From the NCBI GenBank assembly GCA_023213395.1, contig CM041465.1:152713741-152777740 (forward strand): DNA of 64,000 nucleotides, read 5' to 3'. The first letter of the stretch is position 1, and each line of letters opens with the position of its first letter. The notes beneath the pieces are model-generated. The model ran no database searches. It was not told the DNA's origin and saw nothing but the letters and a program-made list of their open reading frames with translations. The DNA comes from Cycas panzhihuaensis. Its lineage: Eukaryota > Cycadophyta. Shown piece by piece: positions 34,223-47,599 of this stretch. The translations under genes were made by a program, and so were the position numbers.

Positions 34223-35330
34223 AGTAGTGTTAGCACTTCCTTTGTTAGGTGGTCTATTTTTAGCAAAGCACCTATCTTCTGTATGACCAAGGTAATTACA
34301 AAAGGTGCAATATGATGAATCTCTTCTCTCATAACTAAGACTTCTACTATGAGGATAAGATCTCTCAATATGAGATGGCCTTCCTCTTTTTTCATAAGAA
34401 GGTGGATAATCCCTTTACCTATGATTTGGAGGATGAAAATTTTCCCTTTATAGTGGTATGTCCCTTTGGCAAGTAGGATAACATTGATGTATCCCTTGTT
34501 GTCTTTCTTCACTTGGATATCTAGTTTACCTTGAATCTCTTTGATTATCTTCTTATCTTTGGTGAGGAGCTTGATATCTTGGCTACCTTTGTTAGTACGG
34601 TGTATGTCTAGGGTTTCTACTCTTTTCTTTCAGAGACTAATCCCTAGATTTAGAAGTGCTTACTTGAGTATGTAGGTATATCCTTACCTTAGTGGAAAAA
34701 GTATATTCAAGTGATTCATTAGATGCCTTCTTCTCTTTAACGGTCATTAACATGGCACTCAATTATTCTATTTTGAGAGTGCCCAAGTCTTTGGGGACTT
34801 TAATGTTAGTTGCAACCATTTCAAAACTTGGTACGACACTGACACATCGTAGAATCCTTTCAACAACTCTTCATTTCATTAAGGTCTCTCTAAGAGATCT
34901 CATATGATTAACTAGGTCTTGTACCTTTGTTATAAAGTCAGCAACTAATTCATTTAAATTCATCCTTAGGTTTTCAAATTTACTCCTAAGGGTTTGAAGC
35001 TTTGATGAATCCACTCCTTCATAAATCAGTTATAAAGTATCTCATACTTGCTTTGATGTGGCCGCTTCACTCACTCTTGGAAAAAGTTTAACATCAATAG
35101 CACAAAACAATAATGTTAGAGACTTATTATCTTTCTTGACCATTTTTTTTAATACACTCTTTTGTTTATTTGTGGTTTGGTCACCTAGATCTATATAGAT
35201 TGTCTAAACTATGCCCTATAATTCCTTCGACATGAGGATAGATTTTATTTTTCTGCTCCAAATTAGAAAATTTATCCTATCAAATACTAGAATAGTCATA
35301 TTTCCTGTGCTCATTACCATGTTACTTAAC
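34223..35330 (-). pseudogene. Copia-2 gag
   Basis: The zinc knuckle reads CTFCNYLGHTEDRCF at about 34263-34309 with all four ligands. Upstream lie the Arg/Pro-rich stretch and decayed equivalents of the LQ-LR-KFENL and ERIL-R-V blocks (34860-35020). The N-terminal FDR-NFLIWS-K-K part lies near 35240-35290. Frames are broken by stops. The plus-strand ORF 34692-34907 is its shadow. Confidence 0.78.
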
Positions 35331-38229
35331 TTGGGTTATGATAGTAATCCTTTAGTAAATAAAATATATTTATCCCACCAAGGTTTTAGTTAAATAAATA
35401 AAAAAAGGTTTTTCAAGTGTAACCCAAGGTTTTATCCAAAGTTTTTAATAAGTGAACTAGTACCTATTAAGGCTACTAGGCTCTAAGTTTAAGTTTCTCC
35501 TCGGGTAACCTTCTGTTGCCATCCTATCTAGTGGTGCCTACCCACAAATGGCAAAACAAGGATCTAATATATCGGTACGTGAGTTCTAGGCTCTATATAC
35601 CTCAGTACGCAGGCTACTAAGAAGGCTTTTACACCCCCTTGAATTGCTGAATCACCTACATCAGACTTATGCCCAGTGACAGATCTAGCGGTGAAGGTTC
35701 TCAAACCAAGGAACTCACCCTCTCTAAGTCTAGCCTTAGTCTCTAAAAACCATAAATGGAATAGGTTCTGTACCTCAGTCTGCCACTGAATATACATGAT
35801 AGCCAAAGGCTTTCCTCATCTAATATGAGTAGGCTAAGTGGCATGTGTAGGGTGGTAACTTCAGGAGTCCTAACTATTCCCCTTGTAAGGCTAGAAGAAA
35901 AAGGAGGTTCAATTCAGGTAATTATCTAATTTAATATGAGAAAAATTTAATATAGATGGTCTTTCTTATAAATAAGATTCCTTTTAGAATAAAAAAATTG
36001 AAATGAAACTTGAAAATGAAGACTAAAGTCCAATTTCTTTCAATACTCAAATATCAATTTGAAAAATAAAGTATGAAATATCTTTTTTAATAAAATAATG
36101 CTTTCAATTTCAAAATAAAATTCTCCCTTTGAAAGTATAAATGATAATCTCACAATTAGAAAAGTATGAGAAAATTTGAATTAATATTCACACCTTTAAA
36201 CAAATCAAATGCCTTTTTCAAAAAGGAATAACTGTTCAATGTTCAAAGAAGCCTATATGCACTTTCCTTTCAAAATAAAGATGTATATCTATGATTAGCC
36301 TATTTATGCAATTTGAAAATTAAAAAAATACTCTCCCCTTTTGAAGTATTAGATTCCTTTGTAAAAAATAAGAACCTTTTCCGTCAAAAAATATGAAATA
36401 AAGATGAAAAAAAAAAAAATCTAAATGAAAGCCAAGTGAACTCATTTAATTAAGTTTTATAAGCAGGTTCTATTGAGAATGGAGGGGGGATAATTATTAT
36501 TTAATAATCACAAATAAGTGTAAATAATCCTTGAATCAAGTAAAAAAAGAATTTAAATAAGTTTTAGATTTGATAAAAGTAAAAAATATAACAAGAAATA
36601 CCTATTTACCAAGTCAAATGAAAAAGAGGGTCTCCTTTTAATCTAGAGGCCTAAAAGTAGGCTAAATGAGTTGCAAAATAGCTTAAAAACTTAATAAGTA
36701 CTAGTAAATCTTGTTAATTATTAGTATTATATAAATATCAAGTGAAATATAGTCAAAATTATAAAGAAATTTGGCTCACAATTCTTAAAGAAAGTCTAAC
36801 TATGACTTAAATAAAACTTCAAATTTATGAGATTTGAAAGTCTACAAGAAAACTTCAAAAATTATAAATAAATATGTCAATTCAAAGAGAAATGAGTCAG
36901 CTTCCCAAAGAAACTAACAGATCTAAAACCTGATATGAATCAGAAAAGTTATATCAAAAAAGGTGAAAGGTACTTTTTATGTTAATAACTCAAAAAACTT
37001 TGAAAAATAAATAATTGACTTTAACTTATCAAAATTAGGTCAAATTAGCTTCAAAGGTAGTAAATAACCAATCAAAATTATAGCCCATAAAATTTGGGAC
37101 TCAATAAAACTAGTTTTGTCAGAAACTAAGACCCCAGTGAAAAGATATTGCGAAAAAGAGCCAGGTACCCTATGTATTAAAGATAAATAAAAATAATAAA
37201 AATAAAAATAAAAAAGAAAAGTTTATTAACCTTAAGATAGCCCCTTTAATAAATGAGCTAGAGGTCATGTGGACTAATGTGACTAGAGGAAAATCTCTTA
37301 AGGGGGGCTAAGATCCTTTTAACATGGAAATAAAAGTTTATAGAAAAGGATTTAATTTTTAATTCTTATAAACTTTATAGCTATAATAAAAAGAATATCA
37401 ATACGTATCACGCTGCAACCAAAAAATAATCAAACAGACATGATTTATGTGACTACAATGCACTGATAATGATTGAGGGAGTATTGAATTGGGGGCGTTG
37501 AGGATCTTGCTAGAGGATCGAACAGAAAAAAAAAAAAAAAAAAAAATTATATATATATAAAATGCACATAAATGGAGTGTATAGCGCGTGGCTTGTGTGA
37601 GAGTGCAGTGACAAAACTAAAATGAAAATTGCTTATTTAAAAATTAGATCTAGGTTGTAGTAGCACATAGGGGGCACTCGAGTAGGTAGACTTTGACAGT
37701 GTAAATTTTTTTTTTTTAATTTGAAAAAAAATATGAAAAATAGTGCAAAAATATTGAAAACTTAAGAAACTAGATCTAAGGCTGGATCTCACCAACAGAG
37801 AGACAGTTTATCATGAAATTTTAAAGGGGGTAGATATCTAAGATGATTAGTTGCTAGTAAATTTTTGTGGCAAACTAAGCTTTGTATAAGAGAAACGAAG
37901 TAAAAGAAATAATACTTAAAAATAGGGAACTGAGGTTAAGTTAGCGATATCTCCCTTCACAAGGTATGAAATCACAAACCATTTTTTCTGGAAGGTAGAT
38001 GGTTTAGTGATGAATCCAATCAGTAGTCATATGCTCGAATTTTGATCAGTGGTTGAGCTAGATCAATTTGAATGTAGGGTATCACTCTTTGAAAGAACAA
38101 CAACAAAATATCACGTAAATAAATATGAAAATTAATCAAATATTTTGATATACTAAAGTTTAACTATAAAGCAATCAAATATATATCAAAATAAAATGAA
38201 CTGATTACAAATCCATACAACCATACATG
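35331..38229 (-). other. Copia-2 long 5' leader
   Basis: 2.9 kb from gag to the primer-binding site, against 0.95 kb in Copia-1. 35450-35890 is homologous to the Copia-1 leader, including an ORF at 35564-35806. About 37940-38060 again matches the LTR-proximal part of the Copia-1 leader. Between them lie about 2 kb of AT-rich sequence with A-runs (37530-37560, 36410-36420) and no ORF. Confidence 0.65.
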
Positions 38230-38242
38230 CTCTAATACCAAA
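38230..38242 (-). other. Copia-2 primer-binding site
   Basis: The minus strand reads TTGGTATTAGAGC next to the 5' LTR; one change from TGGTATCAGAGC. Confidence 0.75.
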
Positions 38243-38538
38243 TTTTATTTGTAGAGGAGCAGAGCAGGTCAGGATACCATTGTGATTAACAAATTTCTAT
38301 ATAATAGAAGGTGGTGTTGAAAAAAACCTAGGTTGTTATACAACCCTTTAAATAGAATTTTAGGGAGACTCCTAAGCGTCTTAACTTGACCTGCATGTTA
38401 GCCATCAAAAATTTAAAAATAAATTAAAATAATAAAGCATACCTGAATATGTCGATTAATAATGACTTAGCAAGGCTCTAGGTACCTTAGGGAGCCCTAG
38501 GTGCACATATCCTTAGGACATTAGGGGTTATCCTAACA
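38243..38538 (-). repeat. Copia-2 5' LTR (296 bp)
   Basis: Partner of 30389-30705. It ends CTAACA and is directly followed by CATCT. Its start TTTTATTTG shows loss of the terminal TG dinucleotide. Confidence 0.9.
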
Positions 38539-39120
38539 CATCTCACATTAAGCATTTTATTATATTTATATTTATACTTCATAGTTTATCTCTTTAAAGC
38601 CTCATATATTTGTCATTGCTTGAAGAGACTATAATTTGAACATTGATCATTATTTCAAAGTCTACTGCTTTGCATTTAAATATTAAAAGCTTCATGCTTT
38701 TAGCTCATAATTTTATCTCCTTATTCATTCACTTGAATCTTTTAGTAAAGGTGCATTTAGTTTTATTTCAATAAAGGTTGTTTATATTATTTTTTAAGGA
38801 GCACATATTTATTACTATTTGCATGTTGTATTTGATTTGAAAGGCTCATTTGATGTTATTTACTCTTAATAAGATTTTAAAATTAAAGGATCATTTTTGC
38901 TCATTTTTTAAAAGCATTTCAAAGTTACATTGGGTTATTTGAAGGTATATTAACCTATTCTAAAGACTTATGAAGGTTACTTTACAAATAGCTTTCATTG
39001 AATCTAATTTGAAAGGATTATTTATCATGTATTTGTCTCATTATTTAAAGAGATATATCTCTTTTTTATTGCTCATTGTAAGATTGATTTCTAATTAGAG
39101 GTTATGATTTATTAATTACA

Positions 39121-39830
39121 ATGACAATGAATGAAGATAAATTAAGGTTTCCAATATTTGATGAGACTAACTTTCACATTTAAAAATATATTTTAAAAAC
39201 CCATCTCATTACAAATAATTTATGGCATTATGTAAGTGATGGTTATCTTAAAAATGAACCCAATTTTAGAGAAAACCTAAAAAAAGATAATGAAGCCTTA
39301 ACTCTAATCTTTTCTACACTAAATGATGATGTATTTACTAGTGTTGGTGGTTTAACCATATCGAAATCAGTTTGGGATACCCTAGACTCACTTTATGAGG
39401 GAGAAATTTTAGATTTAAATAAATTTGACTATATTGAAAATGTGTTTTTTGTGAGACAAATGATAGAGCAGGTGTTAGTTGATGAAAAGTCTAATGTTAC
39501 ATATAATATTAAAAATTCCATTGAGACTAATGATCACATTGCTATATTTGAGACTATATGTATATTTAACCTAGTTTACTCTCATCAAAGGACAAAGTCA
39601 AAGATGAAGACACTCATACTCATTTGAAGCAACTTGCATCTATACTTGAACCATATTTTGCTAAAGATTATCTAAAAAAGATAATGATATAAACTATTGA
39701 CCACATCAAAGATAATGAAGCTAAAGGACATAAGTACAATCACCTTGTTAAAGTATACCTAAAGCACTTATACCACAAATTCAAAGAGAAACTAAAGAAG
39801 AAGTGATAAATATTAAGGTGAAGTATATTG
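39121..39830 (+). pseudogene. Copia-3 gag
   Basis: Starts MTMNEDKLRFPIFDETNFHI, stop, then KTHLITNNLWHYVSDGY. After that comes a segment with LTLIFSTLNDDVFTSVGG and VWDTLDSLYEG, matching the copia Gag pattern of KA-W--L---YEG. The 61-aa ORF 39442-39627 is part of it. The upstream 38544-39120 is AT-rich leader without an identifiable primer-binding site or 5' LTR. Decayed by stops and frameshifts. Confidence 0.65.
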
Positions 39831-41345
39831 GGGTTAATATCCCTCACTTAACTCCCATCTTAATAACATGTAAGTGCACACATCCTCATGGTAAGTTAAG
39901 GTGATATTATTTTATTATGCATTCTAATTGTTTTATATTATTTTAAATTTGGAGGTTGAGGAGGATTCTCTCCTCTCTCATAAGTATATATTTTATGGTG
40001 TTCAAAACCCTGGTGTTCTTCAATACCATATTCATCAAAGGAATTTATATGTACTTTCTTAAAAGATGGCTTAATGCAATGATGTTTGCAATGTGTACTC
40101 TCAATATAGCTTCAATGTTACTTTGATTTCTATGTTCACCTACTCCACTCTATTCTCCATACTCTAATAATTTGGAAGTGGCTCTCAATTGAAAATCACT
40201 AAAACAAAAAATATTCTACTTAAAAATGGCTTTATTGATAATGTTTATTATATCCTAAGTTTATTATCTAACCTTTCATTTATATATTAGATCTGTCAAA
40301 AGGGTTTCATAGTTGAATGTTAGAAAGATAGGTTTATAATAAAATAACCCTTTAACAAATTTAAAGCTATTATTTCTAGACTTTTAGATCATATAATTAG
40401 TTTATATAAACTATTTAATTTAACTTACTCAAGTGAAAATTCACATTTTCTTCCTATATAAGTGGTCTAACCCAATTAACAAACTTTCTCACACACTCTT
40501 TGGCCATATTAGTTATTGTTAATTATATATCCTTAATTAGCATAATATGCTCCATATCTTACCTATACAATCTATAATGTGTAGAGTCTATGAAGCCTAT
40601 ATTCTAAGAAAGCAACACATGGATCTTTTCTTGATAAATTTACCTTTAGGAGGAAACAACCCCTGCAACTAATTCACTTTGATATATATAGACCATTTCA
40701 AGACCTTTCCTACTTTGGAAATAGGTATTTCATTATTTTTATCAATGATTTTTTTAGAAAATGTTAGATCTAAATTATTAAATAGCATAGTGAAATATTT
40801 GATCAATTTCTTAAATTTAAAGTACTAATAGAAAATTGATCTAACTATATAATATAAATATTTAGAATGGACAATGCTAAGGAGTGCTTAAATAACCAAT
40901 TTATTTAATTTAGCTAAAATAATAACATAAAATTTTAATATTTAGTTGTTTACATACCGTAACAAAATGGTGTTGCTAAAAGAAAATTTTGAACCTAAGT
41001 TTAAATAACTAAATATATATTATATTTCAAATAATTAAATAAAAAATTACTATACAAATTCTATTTAATAAGTTACCCACTAGAGCTATTGATAATATCA
41101 CTCTTGAAGAGAAATAGTCTAATAGGAGACCTTCCATTAAACATGTAAAAGCTTTTATAAGTATTGCTTAAGCACATGTCCTAAAAGAAAATAAACAGAA
41201 ACCAGATCCTAAATGTTATAGTTTCATCTTCATTGGATACCATGAAGAAAGTAAAGGATACAAACTTTTTGATACTATCACTTATAATGTTTCCATCAAA
41301 TAAGATGTCAAGTTTGATGAAAAAGGTTAAGTTCACATTCTATTG
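39831..41345 (+). pseudogene. Copia-3 protease-integrase region
   Basis: Recognisable pieces in order are a GKQHMDLF remnant of the zinc domain (about 40610), NPCN-FTLIYIDHFK, and a RNKMVLLKENFEPKF equivalent of PQQNGVAERKNRT near 40970. The clear C-terminal block is RRPSIKHVKAFISIA-AHVLKENK (41130-41200), followed by FIFIGYHEESKGYKLFDTITYN and VKFDEKG. Many stops. 39831-40560 yields nothing I can identify. Confidence 0.65.
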
Positions 41346-41689
41346 ATGACTATGCTCATCTTCCCTTACTATTTAATAATACTCCTTAAGTCTTAATAGG
41401 ACTCAACATCAACCTAAGACTAACTCTAGTGAATAAATCTCTATTGAAGATGCAATAAATTATTTATAAAAATAAATTCAAATAGTTTCCATTAATGATC
41501 TTGATTCTTTTACTAGTGTAAGTTTAGAAACTTACAAGCAACCAAAATAGGTACATAAAACCCTTATATTTTCTAGTCTTGATATTTGTGATCCTTTAAA
41601 TACCCAAAGAATTAGGTCTAAATAGCTACAGGGTAACTTCTCTCTTATGGCCAAAATTATATATCAATTGATCCGTAAAGATTTAAAGA

Positions 41690-42755
41690 ACCAATGAACA
41701 TTGTGTATGATGCATTAATAAGAAATTTTGCATGGGGATTAGTCACTCTTCCTCATGGAAAGAACCCAATTAGATGCAAATGCATTTACTACACTAAGTA
41801 TAACTCTTAGGGTGCCATTGAAAAACACAAAGTTAGGCTAGTTATAAAGGGGTTTTTCTAGGTTGATAGGACTGATTACAATAAAACCTTTACACCTATC
41901 ACCAAAATAAACACTATTAAATCATTATCTCTTTAGTAGCCAAGTTTGGTTGGGAAGTATATCACATGGATGTAAAAAATACCTTTCTAAATGATGATTT
42001 AATTTTTAAAATCTATATGATATAACCACCTAGTCTTGCTCTAGACCCTAACTTAGTATATAGACTTAAAATATCCTTGGATGGTCTCAAATAAGCCCCT
42101 AATGTTTAATATAAAGAGATTGATAATTATCTTCCCCATAATAGATTTAGTAAATGTATTAGTGATCCTATTCTACATTTTAAAAAATGAGGAAATAATA
42201 TATTTTTCCTAATTTTATATGTTGATGATATTATAATTACTAGATTTTTACTTGCCATAATTTCAACTTTAAAAAACCAAATTAATGTCAATTTTCGAAA
42301 TGATTAACTTATGACTACTCTATTAATTCCTTGGACATTATGTTTACTAAATAGAATCAAGAATCTCTATCTCACAACCTAAATATATTTTAGATCTACT
42401 TAAGAGATTTAAAATAGAAACTTATAAGCAAGCATGAACTCCTCTTCAAAATGAAGCTAAACTTACTCTTAATTATATTTCTCCTTTGGTTGATATTACT
42501 TTAAACTGGCAGTTAATTAGAAGTTTAATCATTCATATAGGACCTAATATATCTTATGTAGTTGCTTTATATTTATGTTTTTTATAAAAATCACATAGCT
42601 CACATAAAAAAGTAACCAAGAGAATCTTATGCCACTTATAAGATACTATTTACTATGGCTTCAATTATAATTATACTAACCTTAATCTTTAAATAACTAG
42701 TTTTATAGACATTAATTAGACTAGAGATAATAACTAATGAAAATACACTACTAGT
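41690..42755 (+). pseudogene. Copia-3 reverse transcriptase and first part of RNase H
   Basis: Readable blocks are SLVAKFGWEVYHMDVKNTFLN, PPSLALDPNLVYRLK-SLDGLK, and the catalytic LYVDDIII (YVDD at 42218-42229, intact). After frameshifts come RNase H pieces up to KYTTS at 42746-42755. There it is cut by element A; the next residues GYVFFL resume at 50890. Two of the stops sit where QAPRAWY once stood (Gln and Trp codons), typical of C-to-T decay. Confidence 0.8.
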
Positions 42756-43079
42756 TATTAGAAAATGCAACTGAAGCAAACAAGATCCATAAAATCTTTC
42801 ACATCAGGTAAATATTAAGTAGGAACATATTACACAAGACACCAGATTGTCATGGGAAACCCTTACAGGTGAAAACCCACAAAGAATAATAATTCACATT
42901 ATGACAAAATGGTATGTTATAAAGTTGGACTTTGATCTATATTTATATATCTAAAGTGTCAAATATAATTACAATTTACATCCATTGGCTCACTACACTC
43001 GAGAATATTCTCCACATAATTAGGCATATAAATATAGTGGCCCACTTTACATTAGTCGATATGGACACATATTCCAACA
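42756..43079 (-). repeat. Element A 3' LTR
   Basis: Plus-strand start TATTAGAAAATG (TG decayed to TA), end CATATTCCAACA. Strong match to 50567-50889 throughout. Confidence 0.9.
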
Positions 43080-43099
43080 TTCTATCTTAATGTAAATGT

Positions 43100-43440
43100 G
43101 AGGCAGTAAGGATTATCCTTACCTAACCTAATATGCACGAACGTCGATGTAGAAATCTTTAGTTTGAGCTTGGTGAATACGTTCACAAGTCGATCTCAAC
43201 TTAGACGGCCTTCAACCTAATTTGGATGTAATGGTGCCATGCCTCGTATGTGCTCAGTTCTTTGGATATACTATAATAAACCTGCAACTATACAACTCTC
43301 TCTACACCTAAAACTTTATAAATTTAACTCATCCATATTCCTTTGACTAAACTAAGAGGTTGAGATACTTGAGCTATGTGAATTGCCTCTTCAAGTCTTC
43401 ATTAAGGAATGCTGATATGATGCAATATGATACCCAACTA
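43100..43440 (-). pseudogene. Element A pol remnants (RNase H end and RT scrap)
   Basis: On the minus strand 43262-43100 gives a decayed copia RNase H C-terminus: RTEHIRGM, a VEG-L-region, VNVFTKLKLK and VHIRLG. It matches the pattern RTKHIE, VADIFTKAL and RLG. Further upstream (43440-43330) is SAFLNEDLK and, one frame over, HIAQVSQPLSL, like the [17 protein letters not shown] block of RT. The roughly 500-codon span that should lie between them is missing, so the element is internally deleted. Confidence 0.5.
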
Positions 43441-44656
43441 TCTGAAGCTACTAAATTAAGGATCAAATGAATTAATAAATATAGAGGTAGGTGTAAATAT
43501 CTCATCATACCTTAATCCTTCTTCCTACTAGATATCACATGTATAACAAGTCTTCAAACTTGCAAACTGATCAGGTTCTTTGTTTCAATACAGCTCTCCA
43601 TTTTGAATCTGTACTCACTAGAATGTTGGTATCTATCTCAAGCTTTGATTGGCATGTTGATCCATGATCTTCCATCATCCTACAAGTCTTCAACTATCAA
43701 TGGAATATGGGGTTGTAATCCATGTCTCATCATCTAGCAGCTCCTTATCATCAATCTCTCACTAGGTCCTGCTTTCATCTCAAGCATAATGTTAGGTAAA
43801 TAAACCTCTACACTTACTAAACAACATCTTAAAAAAATGAAGCAATGAAGGATAAAACCTATAACTAAATGGAAATCAACATGATATATCAAGAACTCTT
43901 CAATTGAATATCTAGACTGATCACAATGCATTTCCCTTGCAGATCACACTGTTTGTAAGTAAAACAACCCATAGGCTTTGAACCGTTATAATCCTACTGT
44001 TGTAATCTTTGTCTAAGATGTGTGCACTCTAATGCACCAAAGGAAACAAATGGAAGGCTTATGACTTGGTCTAAACACAAAATACGAGGGGAAATTATGC
44101 CACAAATAGTCATAATAAGGGATCCCATACCTGTCTATTACAGTTTCTACCATTAAAACATGGGAAGTAAACCACAACATGTACCAACCTCACCATTTGT
44201 ATCATGATACTAACCTGTAATACAACCTTACAGGCCAATTATACATACCATGACAAAGGCATCACTGATTTTAAGGCATCTTGTCTTAGACCTTTTCATT
44301 CACACTTTAAATTTATTAAACACTCTATCTCGGTTCCACATCAAACTTATTAAGATATGCACCCATGTTGAACCAACATTAATTAGGCCATAAACCTTCA
44401 TACTATCGGTAGTCCAACTAGTAAAGTATAAAGGTCCATCATCAACGGACAACTACTTATATAAGCAAATTCTAAACCTCATCACCTCATACACATCTGA
44501 TGTAATAGAACTCAAATATAACTAAATAAACCACACTTATTTCATTGAATTAACCACATAAACATGAACTTTGTGTAATGATCTATGCCACACTCAAATA
44601 ATAATAGAGTTTGTATTAAATTGTAATTAAGGTATCTCATGCTCTTCTTTACCTAT
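43441..44656. other. Element A internal sequence, no gene recognised
   Basis: 1.2 kb without a credible ORF (the 65-aa minus ORF 43734-43931 has no motif). It adjoins the start of the matched duplication. That boundary is set only by the window edge of the other copy, so the true duplication may extend into this stretch. Confidence 0.45.
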
Positions 44657-46604
44657 CACTTACCCATCATCGCCCTCATACTCGTCCTTTCACTCACCCA
44701 CTTAACTTGCCATGCAACAAGTCTACCTTTGCCTCATCTTGTCCATCTTCACCATTTTTGCCCATAAACTTCCCCATATAATATATATGCTAGAGAGTAT
44801 AAATTCACCTCATTAGCTCTCTTATATAAATCACACCCTAGAGAGTCTTATCACACCCATTTACATCACCATGACACTATTTTATACACTCGTGTTTAGA
44901 GTACAACATCATATCTTAACGCCTTATAACACCATTGAATCAAACCACTTTAAACATACATGGAAAAGCATCTACATGAATTAACCATAACAACAAATGA
45001 TTAAAAAAGGCATATATATTGAACTTGTCTTTATATTAAGTCAATGTAACTTAATATATCTCGTATAGGTGACTTAAAGATTATTAAATACCAAATAAAT
45101 CATATGATATGAAACAACCATGAGAGACCATATATGATTAAATCAATAAAGGGTAAATTAATAACAGTGGTGCAATAAAGTACTAAATCGAATAAACCAT
45201 ATCAAATGCCAAAAATACATTCTACTAATTGATCAATTTAATATATCAAAGGGCAAATTAGATAATGTGAATGGGCAGTTGTGCATATCAAATAACATCT
45301 CTAGTAACTATATACCTATAATGAGAATGATGATTACAACATATTATCACATATGATACAATACATAGGAAACGCGATCGATAATTATCACTGGTAGCAG
45401 TTGTAGATATTAACCAATGAACAGACATAAATTTGCAGCTTTATTTTATTACATGGTTGCTCAAACATCATAAATATCATGGACAAGTAAACTAACATGT
45501 AGACTTGAATAGTCATAGCTGAATCAAATATCAATGGTGACGAAATCTTAATCATCATGCTAATGACTCACACAGGCAAAATATTCAATTGGGTGATTTC
45601 AAATATATGGCTAGCGACACCAATAATATGCAAACTACTTATATATTATGAAGGGCAGTTGAAATTTATGTAACAATTAGGGTACAAGTGCATTATTCAC
45701 AGTTGAACTTAGATATGGGTGAATATATTAAGGGATGATCCTTAATAACTGGTTGGTTATCAATCATGTACACAACACACAACATTTGGCAATTAATGTA
45801 GGCTTAAAATAGAGGCATCCCAATATAAACAGCTAAAGAAATAAATCATTCCATATGCCATATAATAGATATATTTATACTCGACTGATAGATATATTAC
45901 CATGCAGAGAGACAACTCAATCATCACACAGTGATCCAACAAACATATAACATATATCATGGGTGATGCAAATATATCATATGGTGTAATATAATGATGT
46001 AGAGTATCATACATATGGCTATAGCTATTAATGAATATTTGGCAATATCAAATATATTCATCAATGCAAATAAAATCATGGGTCATATATATATTATTCA
46101 AACCCCAGAATATTATATGAGTGATTAATATATTGTAAAATAATGAGCATACCTTTGATTTGATACCATCTTATCATTTCACAGATCTACAACTGGCCTG
46201 CTAGGGTTTCTACACTCTCCCACTAGTAACAGAGGGCTAGCAATCATCTCTAGGGTATCCAAACTTAGTGACATTGTCAAATAGGGATTCGACACCTTCA
46301 ACAGGCTCAAATAAACTCACATGATTCGTAATAGAGTCAAAACTTATCCAGACACCTCCATATAGATTAGAATACCTACAAACAATGGATAGAAGGCCCC
46401 TGGGATCCACCAATGATCATCTGTATCAATGCATAAGGGTTTCGTCTGTTATGGCAATGAGATAGGCACAATGACAACAATGGCAGACGAGTTATAGAGA
46501 AAGGCAACGGAAACACTACAGACACTTGAGCCAAGCAGAATATGGTCACACTATTCATGAAGTTAATAAAATGGACAAATATGGTTAGGTTGGAGGAACG
46601 TCGA

Positions 46605-46615
46605 CTCTGATACCA
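46605..46615 (-). other. Primer-binding site at middle LTR
   Basis: The minus strand reads TGGTATCAGAG, a perfect tRNA-iMet match, two bases from the LTR end. It means this LTR also serves as 5' LTR of a second, leftward unit. Confidence 0.8.
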
Positions 46616-46617
46616 CT

Positions 46618-46860
46618 TGTTACAGACCTTTTTTATAACTTGAGGAGGAGACCAAATATTAAATCTACCAGAGAACTTTGAAAGAGATTTATAGTCAAAA
46701 GACCATACAATTGATTAATAAAATTAAGTGATGTCTAAGAATACAATGAAATCCATATTTATATGAGTATAATAGTCTCTTCACATAAAAGTCACAACCC
46801 TTCCTTATGCACCTTTTCATTTAATGAATAATTAGTTAGTCCTTAAGGAGGTCTATAATA
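46618..46860 (-). repeat. Middle LTR (243 bp)
   Basis: Flanked by a polypurine tract (46861-46877, run of C on plus) on the right and a primer-binding site on the left, so it is shared by two units. Its nearest relatives are 1924-2166 and 50204-50446. Confidence 0.88.
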
Positions 46861-46971
46861 AATCCTCCCCCTTAAGATGTTTCGCCCACAAAACATAATC
46901 AAATGATTGCAGTCCTTTAAACAAATATTATATTTAGTTGTAGTAGAGTATATTAGACAATTGGTTAGATG

Positions 46972-47440
46972 TTATAGGCATTTATTAGAAGATTCTTCTA
47001 GTTGAAAACCTCGACTGTGTTTTTGGGACACTTGTGGTTGCTTCTCAAGTTCTTCACCTTGATTTTTGCGTGGTATGATGTTAATTTTGTTCGATCTTTT
47101 TCCTGATAACGTGATGGTTCTTCCTTCTTTCTTAAATTGCATAAATTGTTCATCAATATTCATTTCAAAAGTTCCAAGTGTACTAAGCCATTGACTGCCC
47201 AACATAATATCTATGCCTCTGACATCCATGACATAGAAATCTTCTATAATGCTGACGTTGTTTATTATGAGGTTAAGGTTCTTCATTATACCTTCGCCTG
47301 AGTTACCTATCTTCCTCCAATAATTACCTGGAGACAAGAAGTCCTTAATGGAGATAACCTCAGTTATTACATATAATTTCAATCAATAAAATTATGTGTG
47401 CTACTTGAATCTATCAAGACTGTTATAACTTGATTTTTAA
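46972..47440 (-). pseudogene. Element B aspartic protease (retropepsin)
   Basis: The ORF 46972-47382 (136 aa) contains NLNLIINNVSIIEDFYVMD and then GIDIMLGSQWLSTLGTFEMN. The QFMQFKKEGRTITLSG strand of gypsy proteases follows. Just upstream, out of the ORF because of a stop, is VLIDSSSTHNFID, where the catalytic motif DSG has become DSS. It would process Gag. The substitution and the stop between active site and core make activity unlikely. Confidence 0.8.
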
Positions 47441-47599
47441 TAGATCCATGTAACTTTAATATATTTAATTGATTATAATTGCTTATAATTGATAGTGACA
47501 TTTGTGGATGGTTGACCTCAAGATTATAGTAGCTCTCTTGATGTTCTAAATGATGATAATTCCCTTGATTATTTTCTAACCCTTGTTCTTCTTCATCAA

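Larger units (their letters stand above)
30389..38538 (-). mobile_element. Copia-2, complete but decayed Ty1/copia retrotransposon
   Basis: 8150 bp between LTRs 30389-30705 and 38243-38538, flanked by the perfect 5-bp duplication CATCT (30384-30388 and 38539-38543). The order and protein motifs are those of Copia-1, and the LTRs share the GGAGCAGAGCAGG start and other blocks, so both are one family. It is older: the LTRs differ more, stops are more frequent, and it contains a later TRIM insertion. Catalytic motifs that Copia-1 has lost (protease DSG, RT YVDD, zinc-knuckle Cys) are still present. Confidence 0.93.

Noticed and set aside
44657-46617. Calling this segment a complete second retrotransposon
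   Set aside because: A primer-binding site and 5' LTR are present at its right end, but no matching 3' LTR or polypurine tract was found to the left.
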